DNA of 64,000 bases from Halosimplex carlsbadense 2-9-1. GTDB lineage: Archaea > Halobacteriota > Halobacteria > Halobacteriales > Haloarculaceae. Numbering within the stretch: position 1 is the first letter of the stretch; each line of letters begins with the position of its first letter. The stretch spans positions 220,480-284,479 of the forward strand of contig NZ_AOIU01000036.1 of NCBI RefSeq assembly GCF_000337455.1, read 5' to 3'. The notes beneath the pieces are model-generated. The model ran no database searches. It saw only the letters and a list, made by a program, of their open reading frames with translations, and was not told the origin of the DNA. The translations under genes and the position numbers were made by a program. Shown one piece after another: positions 8,672-17,911 of this stretch.

Positions 8672-9568
8672 CTATCGCAGGTAGTGGAACACGTAGGTCT
8701 GCGTGTACCCCGCGTACTCGCCGCCGAAGGCCGCGCGGATTGCCCGGGAGGTCTCGGCGTAGTTGCCGCGGTCGCAGTCGGGGTAGTACTCCTCGATGGT
8801 CGTCCGGATCCAGGTGTCCAGCGGCACGGCTTCGAGGTAGTCAAGTGCGAACAGGGCCACACAGTCGGCCACCTTGTCGCCGACGCCGACGAAGCGGGTG
8901 AGCGACTCGCGGGCGTCCTCGTAGTCCAGCCCGACCGCCTCCTCGGGGTTGGCCTCGCCGTCGGCGACCATCCGCGCGGTGTCGCGGACGTACGGTGCCC
9001 GATAGCCCAGGCCGAGATCGCGGAGGTCGGCCTCGCTCGCCTCGGCCAGTTGCTCGGGCGTCGGGAACGCGTGGAAGGTCCGGCCGTCGAACTCGACGGT
9101 CGAACCGAACGCGCGTTCGAGTTCCCGCTGCATCCCGTGGATGCGGGCGACGCGCATCTGGGCCGAGCAGATAAAGGAGACGAGCGACGGGAACGGCGGA
9201 TCGTCGACGAGGCGCATCCCCCAGTAAGCGTCGAAGGCCGACTCGACCACGTCGTCGTCGGGCGTCGCCCGGCGGATGGCCGGGAGGTCGTCGTCCAGCC
9301 GCAGGCGCTCTCGAAGTATCGGCGCGGCGTCGACCGACGACTCCCACTCCAGGCGGTCGTCGACCTGGCGGACGCGGACAACGGCCGGCTCACTCTCGAC
9401 CCGGACGACTGTCTCGTACCAGGCGTCGCCGCCGTAGGTGCCGCTCTCGTCGTACATCCGGCCGTCGGCGCGGTCCCAGAGGTACGACTGGCCGCTCTCG
9501 ACGGTCGACTGCAGGTCGAAAGGCCCCGGGAACTCCGCGAGGGCGATCGCGCCGCGTTCGACACTCAT
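8672..9568 (-). CDS. 8-oxoguanine DNA glycosylase/AP lyase (OGG1 type)
   Basis: A 298-residue helix-hairpin-helix glycosylase that removes oxidised guanine from DNA. The hairpin 'TRFVGVGDKVADCVALFALDYLEAVPLDTWI' holds the catalytic Lys (K232) and Asp (D251), 19 residues apart as in human OGG1. The N-terminal OGG_N beta domain carries 'FDLQSTVESGQSYLWDR', matching the family 'F.L..T...GQ.F.W'. No iron-sulfur cluster cysteines follow, as expected for OGG1 rather than Nth. It is convergent with the citrate synthase homologue (30 bp) and divergent from the DUF555 gene. Another base-excision glycosylase (Nth) lies at 61.9 kb. Confidence 0.92.
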   Translation of the reverse strand: MSVERGAIALAEFPGPFDLQSTVESGQSYLWDRADGRMYDESGTYGGDAWYETVVRVESEPAVVRVRQVDDRLEWESSVDAAPILRERLRLDDDLPAIRRATPDDDVVESAFDAYWGMRLVDDPPFPSLVSFICSAQMRVARIHGMQRELERAFGSTVEFDGRTFHAFPTPEQLAEASEADLRDLGLGYRAPYVRDTARMVADGEANPEEAVGLDYEDARESLTRFVGVGDKVADCVALFALDYLEAVPLDTWIRTTIEEYYPDCDRGNYAETSRAIRAAFGGEYAGYTQTYVFHYLR

Positions 9569-9715
9569 ACCCGGGCCAGGCGTCGAGCCGTCTTCGACCT
9601 TTCGAGAGCGTCTCGGCGCGCGAGGCGGGTCACTGCGGAGGCGCCCCTCCGCCGACCGGTGTGTGTCGTGCTATCGAGGCGAACCTTCATGTCACTGCGA
9701 ATCGAAGGCGGGCAC

Positions 9716-10225
9716 ATGGACTGCAGAGTCGTCGTCGAGGCCGCCGTCCCCGTCTACGACGTCGAGACGGCGGACGAGGCGGTCCGGATCGCCATCTCGA
9801 AGACGGGTGAGATGCTCAATCCGGACCTCAACTACGTCGAGATCAACATGGGCGAGCGGTCGTGTCCCCACTGCGGCGAGGAACTGGAACCCGCGTTCCT
9901 CGCCGCCGACGAGAGCCTCGTCGCGCTCGAACTGGAGATAATGGTGTTCAACGTCGAGCGCGAGGAACACGCCGCCCGGATCGCCCGGAAAGAGATCGGC
10001 CAGCGCCTCGAGAACATCCCGCTCGAAGTGCTCGAGATCGAGCAGACCGACGACGACGACGAAGGCGACGAGGACGAGTCGTCGGCCGACGGGAGCGGAT
10101 CACAGTCGGACGAGTCGCCCCCGTCGGACGGCGACAGCGCCGACGAACGCGGCGACGGGGGGGCCGACGACGACCGCGGCGACGACGTGCTGCCGGAGTT
10201 CGAGGAGCTCATCGACGAGTCGTAG
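9716..10225 (+). CDS. DUF555 family protein (UPF0212)
   Basis: A 169-residue protein. Residues about 1-115 match the archaeal UPF0212/DUF555 family: 'MDCRVVVEAAVPVYDVETADEAVRIAISKTGEMLNPDLNYVEI' with a single CxxC in 'SCPHCGEEL', probably half of a metal site. The remaining ~55 residues are a low-complexity Asp/Glu/Ser tail ending in 'LPEFEELIDES'. Function is unknown. The long frame upstream of 9716 is antisense shadow of the OGG gene; the family always begins 'MDC'. Single transcription unit. Confidence 0.85.
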   Translation: MDCRVVVEAAVPVYDVETADEAVRIAISKTGEMLNPDLNYVEINMGERSCPHCGEELEPAFLAADESLVALELEIMVFNVEREEHAARIARKEIGQRLENIPLEVLEIEQTDDDDEGDEDESSADGSGSQSDESPPSDGDSADERGDGGADDDRGDDVLPEFEELIDES

Positions 10226-10351
10226 CGAACCCCGTAGTTCTCTGTTTTCCCCGGTCCGGGACGAACGTCGTCAGTTCGCGCGCACGACGAAACCGAGGAC
10301 AATTGCGCAACTGCTGAGCGGTCGTGAGTGCGACAGAACGGGACGGGTCGT

Positions 10352-10588
10352 TCAGTCGGCGGACGCTGGAACGCGCTCGCGCGTCTCGGACTCCATCTCG
10401 GACGTGATGCCCTTCGCCAGAGCGAAGACGGCGTTCTTGTGGTCGGTCTTCGATTTATGGATCGAGGTCGGCCGCACCCCCAGGGAGGTGTACTCGTCGT
10501 GTTCTACCTCCTCGCCTGTGTCCATCTCGTAGTGATTCTCCACCTGAGCAAGCAGGCCGTGAAGGTGAATGAGCTCCTGCTTTTTCAT
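10352..10588 (-). CDS. UPF0058 family small protein
   Basis: A 78-residue protein matching archaeal UPF0058: 'MKKQELIHLHGLLAQVENHYEM' followed by 'YTSLGVRPTSIHKSKTDHKNAVFALAKGITSEM'. The sequence predicts two helices with a conserved His/Lys-rich centre. Function is unknown; the family is near-universal in haloarchaea. A TTG at 10592-10594 is in frame, but the ATG at 10586-10588 fits the family start. An AT-rich stretch at 10615-10630 may hold its promoter. Confidence 0.8.
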   Translation of the reverse strand: MKKQELIHLHGLLAQVENHYEMDTGEEVEHDEYTSLGVRPTSIHKSKTDHKNAVFALAKGITSEMESETRERVPASAD

Positions 10589-10773
10589 AGTCAACCGGTC
10601 CTAACCACTGGAGGGTAATAGTAGTATCCTGAGTCGCGTTAACACACCGCTGCATAAAAACCGTGTACAAAAGGCTCTCGATATCGGTTTCGGCGGCGCG
10701 GTCGAGCCGACAGTGGGGCCCTCGGGCCGATCGGTTCGGGGGTCCGGGCGCCGCGAGCCCGGGGTTGAAAGAC

Positions 10774-10778
10774 TTTTA
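10774..10778 (+). promoter_or_regulatory. TATA-like element of aIF2-beta gene
   Basis: TTTTA within 'GACTTTTAGG' lies 25-29 nt before the ATG at 10803 and is preceded by purine-rich 'TTGAAAGA' that could act as BRE. It supports leaderless transcription from the chosen start. Confidence 0.6.
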
Positions 10779-10802
10779 GGCGGGGACGGGCTTCTCACGG
10801 GT

Positions 10803-11207
10803 ATGGACTACGACGACATGCTCGACCGGGCGATGGAGGAGACGCCGGAGATCGAGGGGAGCTCCGACCGGTTCGAGGTGCCGGACCCGAACATCCGTCA
10901 GGAAGGGAACGTGACCGTCTACGAGAACTTCCAGGACACCTGCGATCGCCTCGGCCGCGAGGACGACCACGTCATGCAGTTCCTCCAGAACGAGCTGGGA
11001 ACTAGCGGGCACATCGACGAGAGCGGCCGCGCCCGCCTGACCGGCGAGTTCAGCGACCGTCGGGTCACCAACGCCATCGACGAGTACGCCGACGAGTTCG
11101 TCCTCTGCTCGGAGTGCGGGCTCCCCGACACCCACTTCGAGCGCGAGGGGGGCGTGCTGCTCCTGCGCTGTGAGGCCTGCGGCGCGCGCTCGGCGACGAG
11201 CGGCTAA
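10803..11207 (+). CDS. eif2b: Translation initiation factor aIF2 subunit beta
   Basis: A 134-residue beta subunit of the heterotrimeric factor that delivers initiator tRNA to the small ribosomal subunit. It has the N-terminal helix ('MDYDDMLDRAMEETPE'), the alpha-beta core ('FQDTCDRLGREDDHVMQFLQNELGTSG', 'LTGEFSDRRVTNAIDEYADEFVLC') and a C-terminal zinc ribbon with CxxC pairs 'CSECG' and 'CEACG'. Length matches archaeal homologues. Its stop overlaps by 4 nt the stop of a convergent small zinc-ribbon gene. Confidence 0.95.
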   Translation: MDYDDMLDRAMEETPEIEGSSDRFEVPDPNIRQEGNVTVYENFQDTCDRLGREDDHVMQFLQNELGTSGHIDESGRARLTGEFSDRRVTNAIDEYADEFVLCSECGLPDTHFEREGGVLLLRCEACGARSATSG

Positions 11208-11383
11208 CCGAGGCTCTTCAGCGTCTGCAGGTCGCGGTCGGTCCGCGTGAACTCCGCGAGCCGCCGGCTCGCGTGGCAGTTGGGACAGTGATAGAGGGTC
11301 GTGTGTTCGGGGAGGTCCGTCGGCGTCGACTCCCAGTCTTTGGTGCATTCGGGACAGAGCAATCGGACGTACGCTTCCTCCAT
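11204..11383 (-). CDS. Small two-CxxC zinc-ribbon protein
   Basis: A 59-residue protein with 'CPECTKDW' and 'CPNCHASRRLAEFTRTDRD', i.e. two CxxC knuckles about 27 residues apart, which should bind one zinc. The frame is open to 11413, but the ATG at 11381-11383 sits at the expected distance from a TATA-like 'TTTTTGTATT' (minus strand, 11408-11416). A 17 bp palindrome separates the two. Function is unknown; small haloarchaeal zinc-ribbon proteins often act as regulators. It ends tail-to-tail with aIF2-beta (4 nt overlap). Confidence 0.7.
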   Translation of the reverse strand: MEEAYVRLLCPECTKDWESTPTDLPEHTTLYHCPNCHASRRLAEFTRTDRDLQTLKSLG

Positions 11384-11400
11384 GTGTGATATCATCACAC
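11384..11400 (-). promoter_or_regulatory. 17 bp palindrome at the start of the small zinc-ribbon gene
   Basis: The sequence is a perfect inverted repeat, GTGTGAT-ATC-ATCACAC, ending one base before the start codon at 11383. It fills the space between the TATA-like element and the start, so a dimeric regulator bound there would block initiation. Identity of the regulator is unknown; autoregulation is possible but not shown. Confidence 0.6.
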
Positions 11401-11474
11401 AGGACGAATACAAAAAGACTGGTGCGGCGGACGCCGCGAGCGACGGGTGGCGGTCGAGCCGGAGAGCCCGCCGA

Positions 11475-12455
11475 TCAGGCCGGGGCGTCGACGGATTCGA
11501 GGAGTTCCTTGTAGCGGTTGCGGATAGTGACCTCGGAGATGTTGGCGACGTCGCTGACCTCGCTCTGGGTGACCTTCTCGTTGGTCAGCAGGGCGGCGGC
11601 GTACACCGCGGCGGCCGCGAGGCCGACGGGGCTCTTCCCGCTGAGGATACCCTGGTCGCGCGCGCTCACGATGAGTTCGCGGGCGCGGCGCTCGGTGTCG
11701 TCGCTGAGTTCGAGGTCCGAGACGAACCGCGGGAGGTAGCTCTCGGGGTCGGCCGGCTTGATCTCCAGGTTCAACTCGCGGACGACGTAGCGGTAGGTCC
11801 GCGTGAGCTCCATCTTCTCGACCCTGGAGACGGCGGTCATCTCGTCGAGGCTGCGCGGGGTGTTGGCCTGCCGGGCGGCGGCGTACAGCGACGCCGTCGC
11901 GACGCCCTCGATGGAGCGGCCCGGCAGGAGGTTCTCCTCCAGCGCGCGGCGGTAGATGACGCTGGCGGTCTCGCGGACGGTCTTGGGGAGCCCGAGCGCG
12001 CTCGCCATGCGGTCGATCTCACCGAGGGCCTGCTTGAGGTTGCGCTCCTTGGAGTCGCGCGTCCGGAAGCGCTCGTTCCAGGTGCGCAGGCGCTGCATCT
12101 TCTGGCGCTGGTTCGACGACAGCGAGTTGCCGTAGGCGTCCTTGTTCTGCCAGCCGATGTTGGTCGAGAGGCCCTTGTCGTGCATCATGTTCGTCGTCGG
12201 CGCACCGACGCGGGACTTCTCGTCCTTCTCGGAGGGGTTGAACGCCCGCCACTCGGGCCCGCGGTCGATCTCGTCTTCCTCGACGACCAGTCCGCACTCC
12301 GCACACACCGTCTCGCCGTGCTCGGTGTCCGCGTCGAGCCGACCGCCACACTCGGGGCACTCCTGTTCTCGCTCGCTCGCCGACTCCTCGGTCTCCTCCC
12401 GCAGTCGTTCGCTCGTCTGTTCCTCGGCGCCGGTTCGAATTGTCGTGTCGCTCAT
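11475..12455 (-). CDS. tfb: Transcription initiation factor TFB
   Basis: A 326-residue archaeal TFIIB homologue. It has an N-terminal zinc ribbon ('CPECGGRLDADTEHGETVCAECGLVV'), a B-finger/linker ('PEWRAFNPSEKDEKSRVGAPTT') and two cyclin-like repeats ending in the C-terminal helix-turn-helix that contacts BRE ('KVTQSEVSDVANISEVTIRNRYKELLE'). It recruits RNA polymerase to TBP-bound TATA boxes. Haloarchaea carry several TFBs, so which paralogue this is cannot be decided here. The ATG at 12453-12455 starts the conserved acidic N-terminus; upstream in-frame codons to 12494 are probably leader. Confidence 0.95.
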   Translation of the reverse strand: MSDTTIRTGAEEQTSERLREETEESASEREQECPECGGRLDADTEHGETVCAECGLVVEEDEIDRGPEWRAFNPSEKDEKSRVGAPTTNMMHDKGLSTNIGWQNKDAYGNSLSSNQRQKMQRLRTWNERFRTRDSKERNLKQALGEIDRMASALGLPKTVRETASVIYRRALEENLLPGRSIEGVATASLYAAARQANTPRSLDEMTAVSRVEKMELTRTYRYVVRELNLEIKPADPESYLPRFVSDLELSDDTERRARELIVSARDQGILSGKSPVGLAAAAVYAAALLTNEKVTQSEVSDVANISEVTIRNRYKELLESVDAPA

Positions 12456-12532
12456 GATTGGTCTCCGGAGCGGCTCACCGGTGGCGAAAGCCATAAAAAT
12501 CCGATGCCGCGTTTCCTAACAACACGTAAGTC

Positions 12533-12554
12533 CGAAAACTACTTAAAGGTTTCG
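12533..12554. promoter_or_regulatory. Symmetrical BRE/TATA element upstream of tfb
   Basis: The 22 bp block begins CGAAA and ends TTTCG around a TTAAAG core. Read on the minus strand it gives BRE-like CGAAACC followed by TTTAAGTA, placing a tfb start near 12518. Read on the plus strand it gives CGAAAAC then TTAAAG. A second minus-strand AT element (12490-12502) could drive a shorter tfb leader. Assigned by pattern only. Confidence 0.5.
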
Positions 12555-12726
12555 CCGGAAATAGTGTGTGATTTGATCGCAAACAACAAGATGGCGCTGG
12601 GATCGGTGCCGTTTCCGGCGGTTCCGCGGTGAGCCGGTAGGCGGGGGGGTTGTCGTGGCCCGTGTCCCGCCCGTCGACGAACGGAGCAGGGCCGGACTGG
12701 GCGTCGAGACCGGAGCCGACCGGGCT

Positions 12727-13323
12727 TCAGGCGCGTTCGACGCGCAGAAGTATCACGGCAAACACCCACATGAATAGGGCGCCGACGGGGACGGTCGGCT
12801 GGTGCTGGAAGAACATGGCGGTGGAGACGGAGAACGCGACCGCGAGCACCGCGAAGCACGCGCCGAACACGCGGACCGGGTCGAGCGTCAGGCGGGCCGC
12901 GATGGAGGCGGGGACTGCGTCGGTGAGCGCGTCCGGGGCCGCGTCGGCGACCCGCACCTCGGCCCGCTCGGCGGCGGCTTCGAGCCACTCGTCGCGCGCG
13001 TAGTAGACGACGCTCAGCAGGAGCATGCACCCGAAGAAGGCGGCGGTCGCGAGCCAGAGTCGGCCCTCGGGGACCTGATTCGTCGGGACGAACCCGGGGA
13101 TCTCGAAGACGAACTGGACGAGTCCGTCCAGCGACTGCCGGCCGAGGGCGATCCCGAACAGATAGTGAAACTGGAGGAAGACGAAGCGGATGTTGACGAC
13201 GGTGAACGTGCCGTCGATCCACGACGGCGATTCGCGCAGCACCGAGACCGACCACGGCAGGAGGGCGGTCAGCCACGTCGCGAGGACTGCCAGTTCACCG
13301 GCGTACTCCGAGCGGACCCACAT
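12727..13323 (-). CDS. Haloarchaeal multi-pass membrane protein (TIGR04206-like)
   Basis: A 198-residue protein with four to five predicted membrane segments (about residues 8-30, 42-62, 88-108, 150-170, 176-195) and a charged loop between residues 108 and 140. It resembles a conserved haloarchaeal membrane family that I recall as TIGR04206; that name is from memory and unverified. Function is unknown. A TATA box (TTTTATAC, minus strand, 13351-13358) about 28 nt upstream supports the ATG at 13321-13323 and leaderless transcription. Confidence 0.65.
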   Translation of the reverse strand: MWVRSEYAGELAVLATWLTALLPWSVSVLRESPSWIDGTFTVVNIRFVFLQFHYLFGIALGRQSLDGLVQFVFEIPGFVPTNQVPEGRLWLATAAFFGCMLLLSVVYYARDEWLEAAAERAEVRVADAAPDALTDAVPASIAARLTLDPVRVFGACFAVLAVAFSVSTAMFFQHQPTVPVGALFMWVFAVILLRVERA

Positions 13324-13484
13324 GGTCTGGGAGACCCGGCGTCGCCACAGGTATAAAAGCTACCGGCTCCGGGGTCGGAGCGTCGGAGCCGAGGTGGTCC
13401 GGCGTCGAAGCGAGCAGCGGGCGCGGTCATCGGTCGCGTCGGCGTTACGTTCATGCACGCCCGTTCCCTAGTGGCGGATATCGA

Positions 13485-13937
13485 ATGAGGCGCGATTACG
13501 TCACGCTGGAACTCCGTCACGTCGACCGGGACGGCGACCGCCTGCCGACGGCCGTACTTCGCTACGACGGTCCGTCGACCCTCCTCGAGGAGCGCCTCAC
13601 GGACGCCGGGGGTGAGCCGCTGGGCCGCGAGCGCGTGGATATCGCCTTCCGCCTGCGGACGGCCGACGGCGACGCGACCGGCGTCTTCAGTCTCACTAAC
13701 CGGCTGACCGGGGAGTTCGTCGTCGAGGTCAACGCCGACGCCGAATCGGTGCGCGAGCTCGTCGACGCCGCCCGCCGGGACGACGACCCAGACGACGCCG
13801 ACGGTTGCTACCGCGTCGTCGTCGAGCGCGACGGCGAGGCAGTCGCCAGCTACGAGAAGCGGACCCTGCTCGTCTACGACGACGAAGGGGGGCTCCTCCG
13901 ACAGCACAGCCTCATCCCCAGCGGCGTCGAGCTGTAG
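13485..13937 (+). CDS. DUF5793-like haloarchaeal protein
   Basis: A 150-residue acidic cytosolic protein of predicted alternating beta strands: 'MRRDYVTLELRHVDRDGDRLPTAVLRYDGPSTLLEERLTD', 'DIAFRL', 'GVFSLTNRLTGEFVVEVNA', 'CYRVVVERDGEAVASYEKRTLLVYD'. The opening 'MRRDY.TL' and the 'DGPS..L..RL' motif resemble the haloarchaeal DUF5793 family (from memory). Function is unknown. The ATG at 13485 is preceded by AT-poor DNA, so promoter strength cannot be judged. It is convergent with the sirtuin gene. Confidence 0.65.
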   Translation: MRRDYVTLELRHVDRDGDRLPTAVLRYDGPSTLLEERLTDAGGEPLGRERVDIAFRLRTADGDATGVFSLTNRLTGEFVVEVNADAESVRELVDAARRDDDPDDADGCYRVVVERDGEAVASYEKRTLLVYDDEGGLLRQHSLIPSGVEL

Positions 13938-13984
13938 CCGCTCTCGGGATCGCACCGCCTGCGCCGGCTGCCCGGCCGGTCGTC

Positions 13985-14761
13985 CTACCCGTCGAGCGCC
14001 GCCGCCAGCGCCGGCAGCGCTTCCGTCGCGTCGGCGCGGAGGTCGTAGTCCGCCCGCTCGGAGTAGTCCGTGGCGTCGAGGTTGCAGACGGCCAGCGTCG
14101 CTCCCGACTCCGCGGCGACCTCGGGCAGCAGCGCCGCCGGTCGCACCGTCAGCGACGACCCCACCGCGAGGAACACGTCGCAGCGGCGCGCGGCGGTCTG
14201 GGCCCGGTCGAACGCCTCGTCCGGGAGCGGCTCCCCGAACAGCACCACGTCCGGCTTGAGCACGCCGCCGCAGTCGCAGGTCGGCGGTCGCTCCCCGTCG
14301 CGGACGCGCTCCCGGACGGGACCGGCCGACCCCGTGGCGCCGCATCGGTCACAGACCACGCGGGCGCTCGTGCCGTGGAGTTCGACCACCGCGTCCGACC
14401 CCGCCGCCGCGTGCAGTCCGTCGACGTTCTGCGTGAGGAGTGTGTCGAGATGCCCCCGCGCTTCGAGCGCCGCCAGCGCCTCGTGGGCGGCGTTTGGTTC
14501 GACGCCGCCGCCGTACATCGTCTCCCGGAGCGCGAGCCGGTCGGTCCAGAACCCCTCGGGGTCGGCGTCGAAGCGTCGCCGGTGGAAGTCGGCCGGGTCG
14601 TGGCTCTCCCAGACGGGGTCGGGCCCGTCGTCGCTCGGCGCTCCCCGGAACGGCGGGATCCCCGACGGAACGCTCACGCCCGCCCCGGTGAGCGCGACGG
14701 CGCGCTCTGCCTCGCCGATTTCGGACGCCAGCGCCGACAGCACCGCGTCGTTCGCTTCCAT
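13985..14761 (-). CDS. NAD-dependent protein deacylase (sirtuin, SIR2 family)
   Basis: A 258-residue sirtuin that removes acyl groups from lysines using NAD. Motifs: 'ALTGAGVSVPSGIPPFRG' (NAD binding), 'TQNVDGLHAAAG', the catalytic His in 'VVELHGT', the zinc module 'CDRCG...TCDCGG' and 'PDVVLFGEPLPDEAFD', 'AVGSSLTVRPAALLP'. The spacing between the cysteine pairs is typical. The frame is open to 14788, but the ATG at 14759-14761 begins 'MEANDAVLSALASEI', the expected first helix. Cytosolic. Confidence 0.92.
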   Translation of the reverse strand: MEANDAVLSALASEIGEAERAVALTGAGVSVPSGIPPFRGAPSDDGPDPVWESHDPADFHRRRFDADPEGFWTDRLALRETMYGGGVEPNAAHEALAALEARGHLDTLLTQNVDGLHAAAGSDAVVELHGTSARVVCDRCGATGSAGPVRERVRDGERPPTCDCGGVLKPDVVLFGEPLPDEAFDRAQTAARRCDVFLAVGSSLTVRPAALLPEVAAESGATLAVCNLDATDYSERADYDLRADATEALPALAAALDG

Positions 14762-14848
14762 GTTCTCGCCGAGGGGCGAAACCGGCAAAAGTCACCCGTC
14801 GGGACACCGGTCCGGAGGATTAAGTTCGACGACGCCCGAGACGGGCCC

Positions 14849-15127
14849 ATGTGCTACGAATCGCTTTTGAACGGGGAGGCGACCGAGCGCTCCGTCCGGG
14901 AACTCCTCCGGCAGGAGCGCGCGGCCGCGCTCCGCAACGGGCTCGCCGCCGCCGCGCTGGTGGTCGCGGTGCTCGTGGCAGACGGCGCCACGGCACCGCT
15001 GGTCGCCGGCCTCGCGGTCGCAGCGGTCGCGCTGGGCGCGGTTCTCCATCAGGCCGTCCTGCTCGCCGGTGCGACGGCGCTGCGGGTCCGGTACCGCCTG
15101 GGCGCGACCGACCCAGCGGCGTCGTGA
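14849..15127 (+). CDS. Small two-helix membrane protein
   Basis: A 92-residue protein with a charged N-terminal helix ('MCYESLLNGEATERSVRELLRQERAAALRN') followed by two hydrophobic Ala/Val-rich segments (about residues 33-52 and 54-75) and a short cytosolic tail. The ATG at 14849 follows 'GGATTAAGTTC' about 28 nt upstream, a plausible TATA region. Function is unknown; no recognised family. Confidence 0.6.
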   Translation: MCYESLLNGEATERSVRELLRQERAAALRNGLAAAALVVAVLVADGATAPLVAGLAVAAVALGAVLHQAVLLAGATALRVRYRLGATDPAAS

Positions 15128-15226
15128 GTGACCGCACGCGTCGCCGTTGTCGAGGGCGGGAACCGGAGAGATGGGGCGGGTGCAGTGGAGCGAAAGAGGG
15201 GGTACGGCACCGACACGCGTGATCGG

Positions 15227-15231
15227 TTTTT
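15227..15231 (+). terminator. Possible oligo-T terminator
   Basis: A run of five T in otherwise GC-rich DNA about 100 nt after the small membrane-protein gene. Haloarchaeal transcripts commonly end at such U-tracts, but this one is short and its role is a guess. Confidence 0.25.
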
Positions 15232-15315
15232 CCGGCAATAGATGCCTCGTGGGCCAATTTTCGTGAACGATGTCTGTCGGTGTACTCGGTTCCGGGCCGG
15301 TCGATACCGTCGGGA

Positions 15316-15320
15316 TTTAA
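15316..15320 (+). promoter_or_regulatory. TATA-like element of sucCD
   Basis: TTTAA within 'GGGATTTAAGCG' lies about 30 nt upstream of the sucC ATG at 15349, the usual haloarchaeal distance. It supports a leaderless or near-leaderless sucCD mRNA. Confidence 0.6.
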
Positions 15321-15348
15321 GCGCTCGCCGACCGCGAGTTCGAGTGAC

Positions 15349-16496
<1,148 letters not shown>

Positions 16497-16500
<4 letters not shown>

Positions 16501-17369
16501 GTGTTCTAGTCGACGAAGACAGCCGCGTCATCGTGCAGGGTATCACCGGCGGTGAGGGCAAGTTCCACACCGAACAGATGATCGAGTACGGGACGAACGT
16601 CGTCGCCGGAGCCGTCCCCGGCAAGGGCGGCCAGGAGGTCGCGGGCGTCCCCGTCTACGACACCGTCGCCGAGGCCGCCGAGGCCGAAGACGCCGACACC
16701 TCGGTCGTGTTCGTCCCGCCGGCGTTCGCCGGCGACGCCTGCTTCGAGGCGCTGGGCGTCGACGAACTCGATCTGGTCGTCACCATCACCGAGGGCATCC
16801 CCACGCAGGACGTCTCGCGAGTCTACCGCCGCCTGCAGGAAACCGACGCCTACCTGGTCGGTCCGAACTGCCCCGGCGTCATCACGCCCGGCGAGGCCAA
16901 GCTCGGCATCCTGCCGGGCAACATCTTCGAGGCCGGCCGCGTCGGCCTCGTCTCCCGCTCGGGCACGCTGACCTACCAGGTCGTCGACAGCCTCACCCAG
17001 CGCGGCATCGGCCAGTCGACCGCCATCGGCATCGGCGGCGACCCGATCATCGGCACCTCGTTCGTCGAGGCGCTCGCGCTGTTCGAGCAGGACGACAAGA
17101 CCGACGCCGTCGTCATGTGCGGCGAGATCGGCGGCGAGGACGAGGAGGAGGCCGCCGAGTACATCGACGAGTACATGACCACGCCCGTCGCCGGCTTCAT
17201 CGCCGGCCGCACCGCCCCGCCGGGCAAGCGCATGGGCCACGCCGGCGCCATCGTCTCCGGGTCCGGGACGGGCACCGCCCAATCGAAGATCGACGCGCTC
17301 GAATCCGCGGGCGCCCCCGTCGGCGACACCCCCGAGGAAGTCGTCGACAACGTCGAAGACCTGCTGTAA
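16497..17369 (+). CDS. sucD: Succinate-CoA ligase (ADP-forming) alpha subunit
   Basis: A 290-residue CoA-binding subunit. The N-terminal Rossmann domain has '[33 protein letters not shown]'. The C-terminal domain has '[23 protein letters not shown]' and '[31 protein letters not shown]', and the phosphorylated histidine lies in '[19 protein letters not shown]'. Second gene of the sucCD operon. The next gene downstream has its own start 70 nt later and is unrelated. Confidence 0.96.
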
Positions 17370-17439
17370 CGGCTCCGTTCTCTCCGTTTCTGGCGTCCAT
17401 GCGAACTGTTTTCCGTAGAGTATTCGAACGGCCGACAAC

Positions 17440-17844
17440 ATGGCCGCCCTCCCCGACGACAGGACCGCCCCCGGGTCCGTGGACGGGACGCTCGTCGACC
17501 TCGGCTGGATGGTCACCGGTGTCCTCGTCTTCGGGTCGCTCGTCGTCTTCGAACCGCTGTTCGTGTCGGTCGACCCGACACCCGCGACCGTCGCTGGATC
17601 GGCGCTCGCCGGCGTCGTCGTCGGGACCGCGGTCGTCGTCCTCTCCGTCGAGAGCGAGCGGGCGCGTTCGTTCTGGGCCGAGAGCGGCCGCCGCCGGTTC
17701 GTCGTGCTATTCGCGTTCATCATGGGGATGCAAGCCGTCTTCCGGCTGTTTCCGGGCTTGACGGTTCTCTCGGCGCTCGTCGCCTTCCTGGTCGCGATTC
17801 CGGCGCGACTGGTGTCGTACTACAGACACCGCGACCGCCAGTGA
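17440..17844 (+). CDS. Small haloarchaeal membrane protein
   Basis: A 134-residue protein with four predicted membrane helices (about residues 22-42, 48-70, 86-105, 108-126) and a basic C-terminus 'RLVSYYRHRDRQ'. The short loop 'ESERARSFWAESGRRRFVV' would face the cytosol. No recognised domain; function unknown. It lies 70 nt after sucD and could be read through from it, but an AT stretch at 17405-17425 could also serve as a promoter. Confidence 0.6.
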   Translation: MAALPDDRTAPGSVDGTLVDLGWMVTGVLVFGSLVVFEPLFVSVDPTPATVAGSALAGVVVGTAVVVLSVESERARSFWAESGRRRFVVLFAFIMGMQAVFRLFPGLTVLSALVAFLVAIPARLVSYYRHRDRQ

Positions 17845-17911
17845 TCGTTCGGGCGCGGTCCGTCGCGTGTCCGCGGCCGGAAGGTACTTTTCCGTTCGTT
17901 TGAGACTGTGA

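Noticed and set aside
10643..10712. AT-rich patch considered as a small RNA gene or terminator
   Set aside because: Contains scattered A-runs but no stem; more likely promoter background of the flanking genes.
12591..12632. 13-codon plus-strand ORF after the symmetrical tfb promoter
   Set aside because: Too short, no ribosome-binding site and no sign of conservation.
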